DNA from: Protula sp. h YS-2021
Taxonomy: Eukaryota; Annelida; Polychaeta; Sabellida; Serpulidae
Direction of reading: 5' to 3'
Assembly (NCBI GenBank): GCA_949752745.1
Contig: OX457027.1
Coordinates: forward strand, 59,016,342-59,080,341
DNA: 64,000 bases
This document shows, in pieces, positions 50,501 through 60,279 of the stretch. Under the pieces are notes generated by a model. That model saw nothing but the letters and a program-made list of their open reading frames with translations, was not told the DNA's origin and made no database searches. Every line of letters begins with the position of its first letter. Position 1 is the stretch's first letter. The translations under genes were made by a program, and so were the position numbers.

Positions 50501-53500
50501 CGTGCTTGTGAGGTGGGTTAAACCAGGATTAAGTTCCTGAGAAATGTCTGAGTCATTTCATTTGTGTTCCTCCTCCTTTTTCCTCTCTAGGAGGGGGAAG
50601 GGGAATGAAGTACAACTGTGTTTGAAATTGACTTGTAATCCCAAATACCAAGTTTGCCGACTAAATCATGGAGAAAGCATTGGCGACTACAGGATTTTGC
50701 AGAGGGAGGGGAGGGACAGGCCCGTACTGTATATGAAAACCACACTATATGTACCAGTGGCAGATCCAAGGAAGATGGGGTTTATTTATTCTAATACCAT
50801 CACCTATAGATTAAATAAATTGACTAAAATTTCTCTCATTTTCTCTCTCCCTCTCTCTCAGCCCCTATCCCCCGCCGGATTTCAATCCTTATACACACGT
50901 TGAGTATCCAAGCACATTCAAGCAACGGTTACGATGATAGTTCGCTACGAAATCACCTCTTTTTTTGGTCTTTTTTTCTTTTGCTTGTTTTTTTTCATTA
51001 ATTAGCCAGTCGTTGCATTCATTTCGCTTTAAAGATCTGTTTTGCAATTATGACGACAATTTGCTACAAAACAACTTCAATTAAGGTACGTCATTTAGAC
51101 GTTCACTGGGGTCCTTTCGCATGTTTTTTTGCGCAGTGCGACCTGTCCTTGGTCCTGCGCTATCTCCAGAGCGTAGGCATCTTTGGGGAAGAGATTCTAT
51201 CCCCCAAGATTCACCTTTCTATTAACACTGGCCTCAGGCAAGAGAAGGGGAGAAATCCTGGATCGCCAGATCATGAAAGAGAACGGTGAGTGGAGAAAAG
51301 TCTTTCTGAGACCGAGGGGGACATAGTGCCACCACAGGTCTTGGTACGTTGGTTCAAATAACACTGCCGGCCTTGCCGGAGGGAGACACGGAGCCAGCTA
51401 CGTAAGTGTCTTCAACTGTCAGAGGGTTACCGGAAACAAGGTCAAAAAGCGTTAGTCATTTCCTTCATGCCCAAGTTCAATAAAGACCTGTCAAAACAGA
51501 CCATTTCTAAATACACCAAAAATGTAATTATGGACGCTTACAGTAAATCCCAGAGTTCGGGGATCTGTGTTACGTTAAGGTCCATCAAGTAAGACAAGTT
51601 GCCAACTCAATCATGGCTCTGCGTAGTGTATTTCTAACAGACAACCTGAATTCAGGTTGTGGGTCGACAACTAACTCCTGTCTGTTGCAGTGAAACGACG
51701 ACCAAAGGCAGAGGGAGACCAAAGCACAAGGAAGGCTTTCAGCGCCCCGGCAATGGCTCAGGCAAATACAAAAGGGGCCAGAACCAAGGCCGGCGTTAAC
51801 TGTGTCGTGACACCAGCCAATTTCCTATAGGACAAGAACACCTTGCGCTCTAGTTATGGCTCAGTGCCCCGAGGACGGTACTACTAGATCCCACACACCT
51901 GCCGCCGTATTCACGAAAGTTAAACCAATGGGTTAACCCATAACTTAATCCAAAAAGTTAACTTCGCGGTTTAAACCAAGTTTAAACCATTGGGTTAACT
52001 TATGTCATATTCACGAAAGTTAACTATGGTTTAAACCAGTGGGTTAAACCAAAAAGTTAACCGTGCTTGTGAGGTGGGTTAAACCAGGATTAAGTTCCTG
52101 AGAAATGTCTGAGTCATTTCATTTGTGTTCCTCCTCCTTTTTCCTCTCTAGGAGGGGGAAGGGGAATGAAGTACAACTGTGTTTGAAATTGACTTGTAAT
52201 CCCAAATACCAAGTTTGCCGACTAAATCATGGAGAAAGCATTGGCGAGTACAGGATTTTGCAGAGGGAGGGGAGGCACAGGCCGTACTGTATATGAAAAC
52301 TACACAAATGTACCAGTGGCAGATCCAAGGAAGAGGGCGGGGCGTTTATTTATTGTAATACCATCAGCTATAGATTAAAAAAATTGACTAAAATTTCTCT
52401 CATTTTCTCTCTCCCTCTCTCTCAGCCCCTATCCCCGCCGGATTTCAATCCTTATACACACTTTGAGTATCCAAGTACATTCAAGCAACGGTTACGATGA
52501 TAGTTCGCTACGAAATCACCTCTTTTTTTTTGGTCTTTTTTTCTTTTGCTTGTTTTTTTTCACTAATTAGCCAGTCGTTGCATTCATTTCGCTTTAAAGA
52601 TCTGTTTTGCGATTATGACGAGAATTTGCTACAAAACAACTATAATTAAGGTACGTCATTTAGACCTTCACTGGGGTCCTTTCGCATGTTTTTTTGCAAA
52701 TATGTTATTCTGCAAAGTCATAATATTGTCCACTTGCACCACCCCCAGTCAAAGACTAGGCAACCCCAATCTTAAAAGGTTTTTCGAAATCAAAATAAAC
52801 AAAACACAATTATTTTTTCCTTTCCAGTGAATGCCAGTCTCTTTGAAAATCCCTGGGAATTCCATGTATTCTACCCCAATAATGATGACGTATTTGGGTT
52901 TAACTTTAAACCATTGGTTTAGTTAAACCACGGTTAAACTTCTTTTGTGAATATGGTTTAAACCATTGGCTTAGCTAATCCAATTTTTTGGTTTATCCCA
53001 CTGGCTTAACCAAGTCAGTTAAACAAAAGAGTTAACTTTCGTGAATACGGCGGCTGTATGATAGTTAGCGCTGGTTCTTGGTGCTTCACCCCTGTGAGAC
53101 CGGTACTCCTTCTTCCCTTGCCAAAAGGGGGTGCAAATACACACACTACACACCCCTCGCGAATTACGCTTTTACTCGTAAAAGAGCGTTTTACGAATAT
53201 AAAACGTCAGTTATAGTAACTTCATTATATTGTGTTCCCAAGAATAAATTCTTAAAAAGTGTAATTTGGTCTGGTTTTAAATAATTGTCAGTGAATGGGC
53301 ACATTTTCAATAAAATAGGCGTAAAGTGTAATGTATAGATACAAAACTTACCACATTTTTGAGGATGTCGTTGAATTCGTTATCATCACAGACAATAATC
53401 CCATTTAACATTGCCGTTGTACTTATCATAAAAAGGGGAAGACAACATAAGCAACACAAGCAGTACTTCCGTTTAAACTTTCTGCGCAGTAATAAGCATG

Positions 53501-53573
53501 CACGATATGCACGCCTGATATCTGGAACTAAATTCATAAATATGGATATATATGTACAAGTCGCTCGCTCCAT
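44327..53573 (-). CDS. DIPK1: FAM69/DIPK1-family divergent protein kinase-like protein, whole gene of three coding exons
   Basis: Joining 53573-53352, 47391-46549 and 44530-44327 on the minus strand gives 74+281+67 = 422 codons plus TGA, close to the roughly 430 residues usual for the family. Both introns are GT-AG and phase 0. The predicted protein is type II: a short basic cytosolic N-terminus, one membrane segment (about 37-60), then a lumenal cysteine-rich segment (C75, C77, C88, C92, C102) and a kinase-like fold. The catalytic-loop-like segment FCDIKGANFG is at about 284-293 and the IDTD metal-loop-like segment is near 304-307, followed by CKYDSDCKF..C..KC, characteristic of FAM69 proteins. 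Known members are ER/Golgi-resident and poorly characterised, and their kinase activity is not firmly established. Residues aligning with the vertebrate EF-hand loop are not conserved here. Which paralogue (A, B or C) it corresponds to is not resolvable. Intron 1 (5960 bp) and intron 2 (2018 bp) are filled with mobile elements. Confidence 0.9.
45563..46448. mobile_element. GATATC-rich MITE, copy B (886 bp, 6-bp target duplication), in DIPK1 intron 2
   Basis: The first 16 bases TATGGAATGCCGTTTT are repeated exactly, inverted, at the other end, and similarity continues (ACATTTA). TAATGC flanks both sides (45557-45562, 46449-46454). The interior is the same ordered array of GATATCAAAAA, GAGATCAAAAATTAATT and CTATCAA phrases as copy A. 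No coding capacity. Confidence 0.88.
46549..47391 (-). CDS. DIPK1: DIPK1-like gene, coding exon 2 (lumenal Cys-rich segment and kinase-like domain)
   Basis: 281 codons, open throughout, bounded upstream by a TTTCTAG acceptor and downstream by GAG followed by GTATGTAT. It begins with the lumenal cysteine series (CDC, then C at 88, 92 and 102 of the joined protein), continues through IIGSCGHIYAMEY (hinge-like region of FAM69 proteins), then YFCDIKGANFG and KPIDTDTV, and ends in the CKYDSDCKF cysteine block. The acidic and asparagine residues expected at the catalytic and metal-binding positions are present in modified form, as in the family. Confidence 0.92.
47662..47866. mobile_element. Foldback MITE in DIPK1 intron 1
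   Basis: The arm CAGACACATAATGTGGCACA ... GTAGTTGGTCTAGTTGATTTTT at 47662-47706 is mirrored by about 47822-47866 (opposite strand: ACATAATGTAGCATG, CTAGTTGGTCCAGCTCAT). The spacer is AT-rich with an internal GAAATTTGA/TCAAATTTC stem. It ends about 40 bases before the tandem triplication. Confidence 0.65.
47905..48530 (+). pseudogene. DIRS/Ngaro-type tyrosine recombinase C-terminal fragment
   Basis: The frames read CDLSLVLRCLQSVGIFG, then KFNKDLSKQTISKYTKNVIV and AYSKAQSSG. After a frame change, KVHQVRQVANSLMALR (48348 on) carries the His-x-x-Arg pair of tyrosine recombinases, and FIKHYLKD (48453-48476) follows before a stop. These match the C-terminal catalytic part of the recombinase of DIRS-type retrotransposons, which integrates circular cDNA. 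Truncated and frame-broken; the two further tandem copies (49570 and 51131 onward) have lost the FIKHYLKD end. Confidence 0.75.
47905..49569 (+). repeat. Tandem unit 1 of 3 (1665 bp) in DIPK1 intron 1
   Basis: Starts GCGCAGTGCGACCTGTCC. It contains a recombinase fragment and then the GTTTAAAC-element from 48782. It differs from units 2 and 3 by an extra 103 bases at 48444-48546, which encode the end of the recombinase. Confidence 0.93.
49570..51130 (+). repeat. Tandem unit 2 of 3 (1561 bp)
   Basis: Its recombinase part matches unit 3 (for example ACAGGTCTTGGTACGTTGG and GTTACCGGAAAC), while its element part matches unit 1 (for example GGCGACTACAGG and GGGACAGGCCCG). Such a chimera is expected from unequal crossing-over. 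Confidence 0.95.
51131..52695 (+). repeat. Tandem unit 3 of 3 (1565 bp), continuing into the full element
   Basis: Near-identical to unit 2 in the recombinase part. The element part has its own variants (GGCGAGTACAGG, GGCACAGGCCGT). At 52696 it runs on into the element's true 3' part, which units 1 and 2 lack. Confidence 0.93.
51902..53053 (+). mobile_element. GTTTAAAC-rich transposable element, full-length copy (1152 bp)
   Basis: The ends CCGCCGTATTCACGAAAGTT and its mirror AACTTTCGTGAATACGGCGG are perfect inverted repeats. CTG flanks both sides (51899-51901, 53054-53056), a possible 3-bp target duplication. The subterminal regions are packed with GTTAAC and GGTTTAAACC palindromes. No transposase is visible. 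Truncated copies start at 48782 and 50341 within tandem units 1 and 2. Confidence 0.8.
53352..53573 (-). CDS. DIPK1: DIPK1-like gene, coding exon 1 (cytosolic tail and signal anchor)
   Basis: 74 codons from ATG at 53573. The sequence is basic (RRAYRA, LLRRKFKRK), then a cysteine-rich hydrophobic stretch of about 24 residues that fits a type II signal anchor, then the lumenal VCDDNEF segment. The exon ends at GTG followed by GTAAGT, a strong donor in phase 0. A second in-frame ATG at residue 13 (MNLVPDIRR) could be the real start, since family members begin shortly before the basic cluster. Confidence 0.82.
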
Positions 53574-53734
53574 ATATTATTAAAAGCTTTCACATTCAGT
53601 TGTTTTTTGTTTCCATCAACAGACATGTCAACATTGTTTTTAAGCTTTGCTATGAATTAGGTCGCGTCTTGTGTTCCAAACGAAAATATCTGTTAATTCA
53701 CAAGCGTTCCTATGAATATATATGAGCAGTCCAT

Positions 53735-53834
<100 letters not shown>

Positions 53835-54152
53835 TATTGTTATTAAATAGTTCGTCTTGCATTTCTTACAGCGGCCCCGCGAATTGGAAACATTCGCCAC
53901 ATTATTGTGACAAGCACAAGCATAGAATTCAGGCCCGTGGAAAGTCACGTTTCATAATAGAAGATTAATCAATACAGTTCTACTGCAGAGGGGTTTGGGG
54001 GAAAGAGAGATCATGCTGGTTTTACCCTGGTAAGAACGTACTTGACACATGACTTTTAAAAGTTCACAGAATCGTCTAGAAACAGGCCTGTTGGACTTTT
54101 TTTTGTGACTTGGTTAAAATAAAGTTTTTTCATACAAATGTTTGGCAGAAGT

Positions 54153-54266
54153 CAGTCTAGCGGAAACCCGTGATACCTTTAATTGTACTCTGTACTTTAA
54201 ATCGGCATTCAGTCTAGCGGAAACCAGTGATACCTTTAATTGTACTCTGTACTTTAAATCGGCATT
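54153..54266 (+). repeat. 57-bp direct tandem duplication at the 5' LTR edge
   Basis: CAGTCTAGCGGAAACC ... ACTTTAAATCGGCATT occurs at 54153-54209 and again at 54210-54266 with one difference seen. Confidence 0.9.
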
Positions 54267-54427
54267 TGATTTCACAATTTTCTTAATTCGATGATTATTA
54301 ATATCTCTATTTTTTCTTTGTTGTAGCAAACCGCTATTCGCTATTCGCTATCCGCTATCAACTATCCGCCTATTCACGTGCTTAACGGAATAAAAGCGCG
54401 TGAAGAAGATTGTTTATATCCCGCGTT
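54248..54427 (+). repeat. 5' LTR remnant of BEL/Pao element 1
   Basis: TGTACTTTAAATCGG ... TTGTAGCAAACCGCT ... AACGGAATAAAAGCGCG ... TATATCCCGCGTT matches 60919-61107 beyond the pol region, in the same orientation. Only this 3' part of the LTR is retained upstream of gag. It includes an AATAAA signal. Confidence 0.75.
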
Positions 54428-54429
54428 TG

Positions 54430-56020
54430 AGAATTGTGTGCAAAGTTGTGAACCTGAGACGGGCGACCCATCAGATGGAGGGAGAAGTATGTGGGCGTGA
54501 AATATCGCTAAAACGCTCACGCTCTGGCCATATCGGACACTTAGCGGTGCTTTATAAGCGAGCCGAAGAACTGATGAGCGATCGCGCTAATAAAAACTCG
54601 AAAATGTGTGCGATAAATTGAGGAACAGTTCCTCAAGTTCCAAGAAGTATACGTGGAGTACACTAGTGTTGTGCGCAATAAGGAGGAGTTAGCTAAGCTG
54701 GCTGAAAGTTACATAAGCCAACTAACGAACTATGAGCAGTTCATCAAACATGCAGTGGATACAGAATGCCACTGAGCCGCCGATGGAGAAAAGGTCAGTA
54801 GTGTCAAACTTTTCTGTGAGCTCTTCAATAAAGAGAAAGGAAGCAATGGCTAAGAAACAATTAGCGCAACTTAAATTAAAATAATTAACGGAGCAATTTG
54901 AGCTTTCGCGTCGTGAGAACGAACTGAAACGACAATGTGAAGAGCTAGCCCAATAGATGGACCTGTTAAAAGCCAAAAGCGACGTAGAGCAGGCACGTTT
55001 AGAACACAAAATGTGGGCCGAGATTGAGGCGGAACAGCGCCTCGACGTGACGTCCGCTGAGCGATCGGAAACAAGTACAGCGGGCTAGGGTGTCCCGGCG
55101 GCTGTACGTCATAGCGCTGAGATAGGACTCAGTACAGCGGGCCAGGGTGTCCCGGCAGCTCTACGCCATCGAGACGACATTGAACCAAGTGCAGTGGGCC
55201 TGGGTGGCCCGGCGGCTGCATGTCGGCGAGACGACTTCGACATCGGCTCAACAGTCCTGGGAGTCCCGTCGATTGTCAACCCCGTATCTGAGGGCAATGT
55301 CTCAAGGTCCATCGTGCCTAGCCAGGATTTGCCAGTGCCTGTGCGTCATGACGTCACCATTCACAACGTATCCCTGAGAGACAATAGTGCACTCATAAAT
55401 GACACTAATTCGGTAATTATGAAATTGTCGGAAGTGTTGCAGTCAAATGTTAATCTCCCCAAGCCAGAATTGATGTATTTTTCGGGTACGGTTATTAAAT
55501 ACCCCAGTTTTATATAAAATTTCGAGAGTAACATCGAGTCTAGGGTGCATGATGACAAATTGAGGTTGAGTTATTTGCTACAGTTTTGTCGTGGCGAACC
55601 AAAGGAGTTGCCAGCATCGTGTGTTTTGTTGGGAGATTCCGGATATATCAAGGCGCGGGAATTTTTGAATTCACGGTACGGTAAAGCGCACATTATTGCG
55701 CGTGCGCACGTTGATGGGTCAATCAATGGGGACGTATCAAACCAAATGACAGTAAAGGGTTGCAAAGATTGTCACTTGAAATGTCAAGAGCTCAAATTAG
55801 TTTGAGTCAGCTGGGGTTTGACTACGAAATAAATAACTCCGAAAACTTGCGGCGCATGGTTTGCCACCTACCTGGGTATTTTGAATCAAAATGGGTTTAG
55901 AAGGCGTACTCTGTCACTGAAGCAGGACGATCGGTATCATTTGCCGACCTTTGTAGATTCGTAGACCACCAAGCTAACATGGCTAATTCGACCTTTGGCC
56001 TCGATTTTGCAAGTAAGGCA
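54430..56020 (+). pseudogene. gag: BEL/Pao gag region, broken
   Basis: RSGHIGHLAVLYKRAEELM at the start resembles the BEL gag N-terminus. A charged, probably coiled-coil stretch follows (54790-55060), then a three-unit 57-bp in-frame repeat. The capsid-like part runs from LPKPELMYFSG through LRLSYLLQFCRGEPKEL to GKAHIIARAHVDG (about 55440-55740). Stops at 54619, 55515 and 55803 and frame changes break it. Confidence 0.8.
55074..55244 (+). repeat. Three 57-bp in-frame tandem repeats within gag
   Basis: AGTACAGCGGGC.AGGGTG..CCGGC units start at 55074, 55131 and 55188. 57 is a multiple of three, so the repeat adds 19 codons per copy. Confidence 0.85.
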
Positions 56021-56106
56021 AAGGTCAGCAAGGGTCAAATAATGAGTAAGTCCCACCAAGGACAGGGTACACAAGCTGTCCAATTAGAGGTAATGAAGGG
56101 TACTCG

Positions 56107-56604
56107 ATGGTTATTTCCGGTGAAACGGGTGAGATCAAGGTGAAAAAATGCAGGTGTTGTGGCGGGGCATCTAAGTGGCTGCAAGAATGTAGCAAATTTA
56201 AGGCATCATCCCTCGCCTATCGCACATCTTACGTTCGAAAAAACAAGTTGTGTGACAACTGTTTTGGTTATAAACACCTTGCCAAGGACTGTCGAAAGGA
56301 CAGCAAGTGCACAGTGTCGGGGTGTGATAAGAAACATCACACGCTCTTACACTCTTGTGTCAAGGCTACACCGAGGGAAAATGTACAGTCTTCTGCCGCT
56401 ACATGCACCGCCACCGCATCCGGTGAGCGTCGTAGAGTGTGTCTGAGGGTACTTCCGGTCACAGTTTCCAATGGAAAAAAGTCAGTTAATGTGTACGCGA
56501 TGCTCGATGATGGGAGTACGACATCTTTGTGTGACAGGAGGTTGGTAAACATTTTAGGAATCAAAGGTGTCGAAAAGGAGTTAATCTTGAAGTCAGGTCT
56601 GTGA
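56107..56604 (+). pseudogene. BEL/Pao zinc knuckle and aspartic protease region
   Basis: 165 codons are open. A CRCCGG...C, CDNCFGYKHLAKDCR and C..SGC.KKHHTLLHS series forms the BEL-type zinc-knuckle cluster. AMLDDGSTTSLCD at about residues 130-142 matches the protease active-site region (Asp-x-Gly-Ser/Thr). A frameshift near 56590 moves the protease C-terminal part to another frame (56601-56936). Confidence 0.85.
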
Positions 56605-56889
56605 ATGGCAGTGGGTGTGTAAGCGTGAAAGGTACAAGTTCGGTCTTGAGGCTTCCGATCTCGATCGAATGTTTACCCTGCAAAACAGAGGTGGCACACT
56701 GGACACATCTAACCAACATAGACATTCCGGAGATTGATTCCAATGAAGTAATGCTCCTCATTGGAAGCGATACTTCGGAAGCCTTCTGGCAAATTCACGA
56801 AAGGCGAGGCTTGCGCGGCGAGCCTTATGCTATTCGCTCGATCCTCGGGTGGACAGTTTTAGAGCCTGTCCATAAAGGTCACGTGACCG

Positions 56890-57780
56890 ATGCAAGTGTT
56901 AATTTGTGGATGCAAAGGACCAAGCTTTGGAGTTAAGCTACAAAGGATGTGGACCACAGAGTTTGGAGATACAGGTGAGCGAGGTAAGTCGATGTCGCAA
57001 AACGACAGGAAGGCCTTGCAAAAAATGGAGAACACGACCGAATATGTTAGTGGTCACTACCAGCTGGCGCTTCCTTGGAAAGACGATGATGTGTGTTTCC
57101 GAAACAACCGAGCATTAGCACAGAAAAAGCTTAAGTACCTAGGAAACAAGCTCTCTAGGGATCTAGACCTGCAGCATAAGTGCGTGACTCAGATAGAAAT
57201 GTACAAGAAGGAAGGTTAGGCGAGCAAAGTGGACGAACAAGTCCACACTGTGAATCCAAAAACAACGTACCTTCCGCATCATGCAGTGGCCAGTGCTAAC
57301 AAACCTGGAAAGGTTAGAGTCGTCTTCGATTGTCCCGCGAAATACCGTGGCACATCACTGAACGACAAGTTGCTGAAGGGCCCCGATCTTGTCAATAGCT
57401 TGATCGGCATCCTTTTACGATTTCGTCAAGAAAAGGTGGCAGTCTCTGCTGACATTTAGGCCATGTTTCACCAGGTCAGGGTACGACACGGTGACCGCAA
57501 CGCCCTTCGCTTCCTGTGGTGGAAAGATGGGGACCCCGACAAGGAAGTTGAAATCTACAGGATGAATGTGCACATTGGGGCTACATCGTCCTCAAGTTGC
57601 ACTGCCTTTTGCTTGCGGAAAACCGCCACGGACAACGAACACGCATTTTCAACTGAGACTTCAGCCACAATCTTGTGAGACTTTAATGTGGATGACCTGT
57701 TTAAGTCAGTTCCATCCGAAGAACAGGCTGTTGCCCTGCCACAAGAACGCAGAGAAATGCTTTTAAAGGGAGGTTTTTAT
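56890..57780 (+). pseudogene. BEL/Pao reverse transcriptase, broken
   Basis: [21 protein letters not shown] and [18 protein letters not shown] are fingers/palm motifs, followed by MFHQVRV and ALRFLWW. The catalytic box at 57685-57696 encodes NVDD where YVDD is expected. Nonsense codons at 57217-57219 and 57457-57459 are single-base-type changes in otherwise well-conserved context, and a codon is missing or shifted near 57570. Confidence 0.85.
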
Positions 57781-57810
57781 TTGACGAAATAGAGGTCGAA
57801 CAGTAATGCC

Positions 57811-58700
57811 GTGCTTACCTCGATACAAGAGGTCGAAAGGGCGCCGCTGTCAAGCAACTTATCTCTTGACAGTTCGGAAGATGCCATAGATCGGGCACTC
57901 GGTGTTTATTGGAACATACAACGAGATGCCACAAACGAACAGGAAAAGCCCTTCACTCGACGAGGAATTTTGTCCGTCGTCGCTTCCCTTTATGACCCTT
58001 TGTGACGCTGAGAGCAAAGCAGCTTCTGCAGAAACTGTGCAAATTGAAAATAAAGTGGGATGACGGCATTAGTGATGATGACGCGAATGTTTGGCAACTG
58101 TGGTGTCGTCAGCTGCCCAATTTACGAGCGGTCCAAATTCCCCGCTGCTATAAACCAGAGGTGTTCAGGACTCTGAAGTCAATCCAATTGCACATCTTTT
58201 CAGATGCCTCCGAATCTGGGTATGGATGCTGTGCATATCTCAGATATGTGGATGGCGCGGGACATGTGCAACACACTTGCTATGGGCAAATCACGCCTGA
58301 CCCCAATAATGGAGATCACTATCCCCAGACTCGAGCTTTCAGTCGCTGTCTTAGCCTGCCATGTAAGTGACTTGCTACGGCGTGAGCTTGACTTTAGAAT
58401 TGAAAGGACTATTTTCTGGACTGATTGTTTTGGCTTATCTCCGGAATCAGTCGAAACGATTCAAGACCTTTGTTGCCAATAGGATATCACGAATACTGGA
58501 TAGTTTCAGCGTAGAGCAGTGGCGCCATGTTCCAACAAAGCTGAATCCGGCGGACCTAGCATCCCGTGGAATCCCTGCTTTCGACTTCTCCCAAAATAAG
58601 GTATGGTTGGAGGGGCCATCGTATCTACGAGAGGACGAAGGTGAAAGGCCGCCTGGAGCTATCGCCAGTATTGCACCCAAAGATCCCGAAACAAAAAAAA
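57811..58700 (+). pseudogene. BEL/Pao RT connection and RNase H region
   Basis: ALGVYWNIQRD and RRGILSVVASLYDPL precede KIKWDD. The RNase H start IHIFSDASESGYGCCAYLR is in a second frame, ITIPRLELSVAVLA and IFWTD in a third, and FVANRISRIL and NPADLASRGI in a fourth stretch. Four stretches in alternating frames show at least three frameshifts. Confidence 0.82.
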
Positions 58701-60183
58701 GGGGATGAGTTTTTGGTAAATGCAGTTGACAGCTATTGTGTATTGGCCCAGCTGTTTGAACGACATTCTATCTGGCCAAAACTACAACGAACTGTAGCCT
58801 GGATTCCTCCGGTAAGCTACAGGTCAGACATGACTGAACTCCAACTTAACGAATTAAAACGCTCAGCCATGACCATTGCTAGGCTGGTGCAGCGACAAGT
58901 CTTCCAACAGGAACGAGAGTCGTTGGAGACAGGAGGCCGCGTGTCAAAATCAAGTCCGCTAGCCAAACTGGCGCCAAGGCTTATCGATGGTCTGTTGAGG
59001 GTTGGCGGGCGCATTAAAAATTCAAGCCTTCCTGAGTTTGCAGTTGACCAGAACATTCTTCCACGAAGGCATCCAGTGACAGTTATGATTACATACAACT
59101 ACTACCGCATGTACGGTCATGCGGGCCCGGCGCATGTTCTTACGCGGCTGAGGCACATTACTGGATTGTTAATGGCTTGCGAGCATGCAAGAGTGTGACA
59201 TCTAAATGCATCATCTGTCCCTATGTAGCAGCAAATGGGCGAGTTGCCAAGGGAGCGTGTCACTCCCGACAAGCCACCATTCAACTACGTCGGTGTTGAT
59301 TTTTTCGGGCCATTCATGGTGACAATGAAACGAAACCAGTACAAGAGGTATGGGTGCTTGTTTACTTGCATGGCTTCTCGAGCAATCCACATCGAAGTGG
59401 CCCACAGTTTAGATACTGACTCCTTCCTTGCTACACTCACCAGATTTACCAGTCGTCGGGGTAGACCACTGACGATTTTCTCAGACAATGGGACCAACCT
59501 GAGGTCCGGCGAACGGGAGCTGCGCGAATCGCTGGAACAGTGGAATCAGAGTCAGATACACGCCAATTTAGTTCAACGTGAAATAGAATGGAAGTTCAAT
59601 CCGCCCCAGTCCAGTCACATGGGCGGAGTGTGGGAACGACTCATTCGTTCGGTTCGTGAAGTCCTCACCAAGGTTATCGGTACGCAACCAATGAGAGACG
59701 AAACGTTACTCACTTTTATGAGCGCATCCTAAACAGTCGTTCGATTATACAGGTCACTTCGGACCCACGCCATTATCACCAGCTTAGTTGTTGTTGATGC
59801 GAGAGACAACAAGCCATCCTTACGGTATCTTTACCAAGGATGATAATTATGCCAGGAGCTGGTGGAAGCAGGCCCAGTATCTCTCCAATGTTTTCTGGAA
59901 ACGTTGGATCAAAGAATACCTGCCCTCTCCCCAGATGCGTTGCAACTGGCAACGCAGCCATCGTAACGCGCAGCCCGTCGATATTGTGCTCATGCTCGAC
60001 GAGAATCTCGGTAGGGGTCGATGGCCGCTTGGCCTGATCACCGGAGTGTTTTTAAGGGGCTCGATAGCCTTGTCAGAAGCTGCAAGGCCCGGTCCGGCGA
60101 ATCCGAATACGTCCGGCCAATACACAAGTTATGTGTCTTGGAAGGGTCGGATTGATTGGTACCTGTATACATGTGATATGTAG
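58700..60183 (+). pseudogene. BEL/Pao integrase
   Basis: A LLRVGGRIKNSSLPE segment and an HAGPAHVLTRLRHI ... C..C zinc-binding region (58985-59220) precede the catalytic core at 59235-59732. The DDE triad is visible as [16 protein letters not shown] and [10 protein letters not shown]. The C-terminal YLSNVFWKRWIKEYLP and GRWPLGLITGV part is in another frame from 59788. The core is open but the whole is split by stops near 59200 and 59730. Confidence 0.88.
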
Positions 60184-60279
60184 TCAATTGTTTGTGTGAA
60201 GATAGTTTGTGTACGTGCATGTTAAACTGTGTTAGGACTGTTGACTGTTTTGGATGACCATATCTGGTCATCGGGGGAG

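Noticed and set aside
48983..51289. Repeated 119- and 79-codon ORFs at 48983, 50544, 49489 and 51050
   Set aside because: They fall in the tandem units; the 119-codon ORF lies in non-coding element sequence. The 79-codon frame only partly overlaps the recombinase fragment.
47905..52695. CRISPR-like array
   Set aside because: Units are about 1.56 kb and derived from transposons in a eukaryotic intron; no short repeats with unique spacers.
56159..59497. Many alternate-frame ORFs over the BEL/Pao pol region
   Set aside because: Shadows of the degenerate gag-pol frames, without domain motifs of their own.
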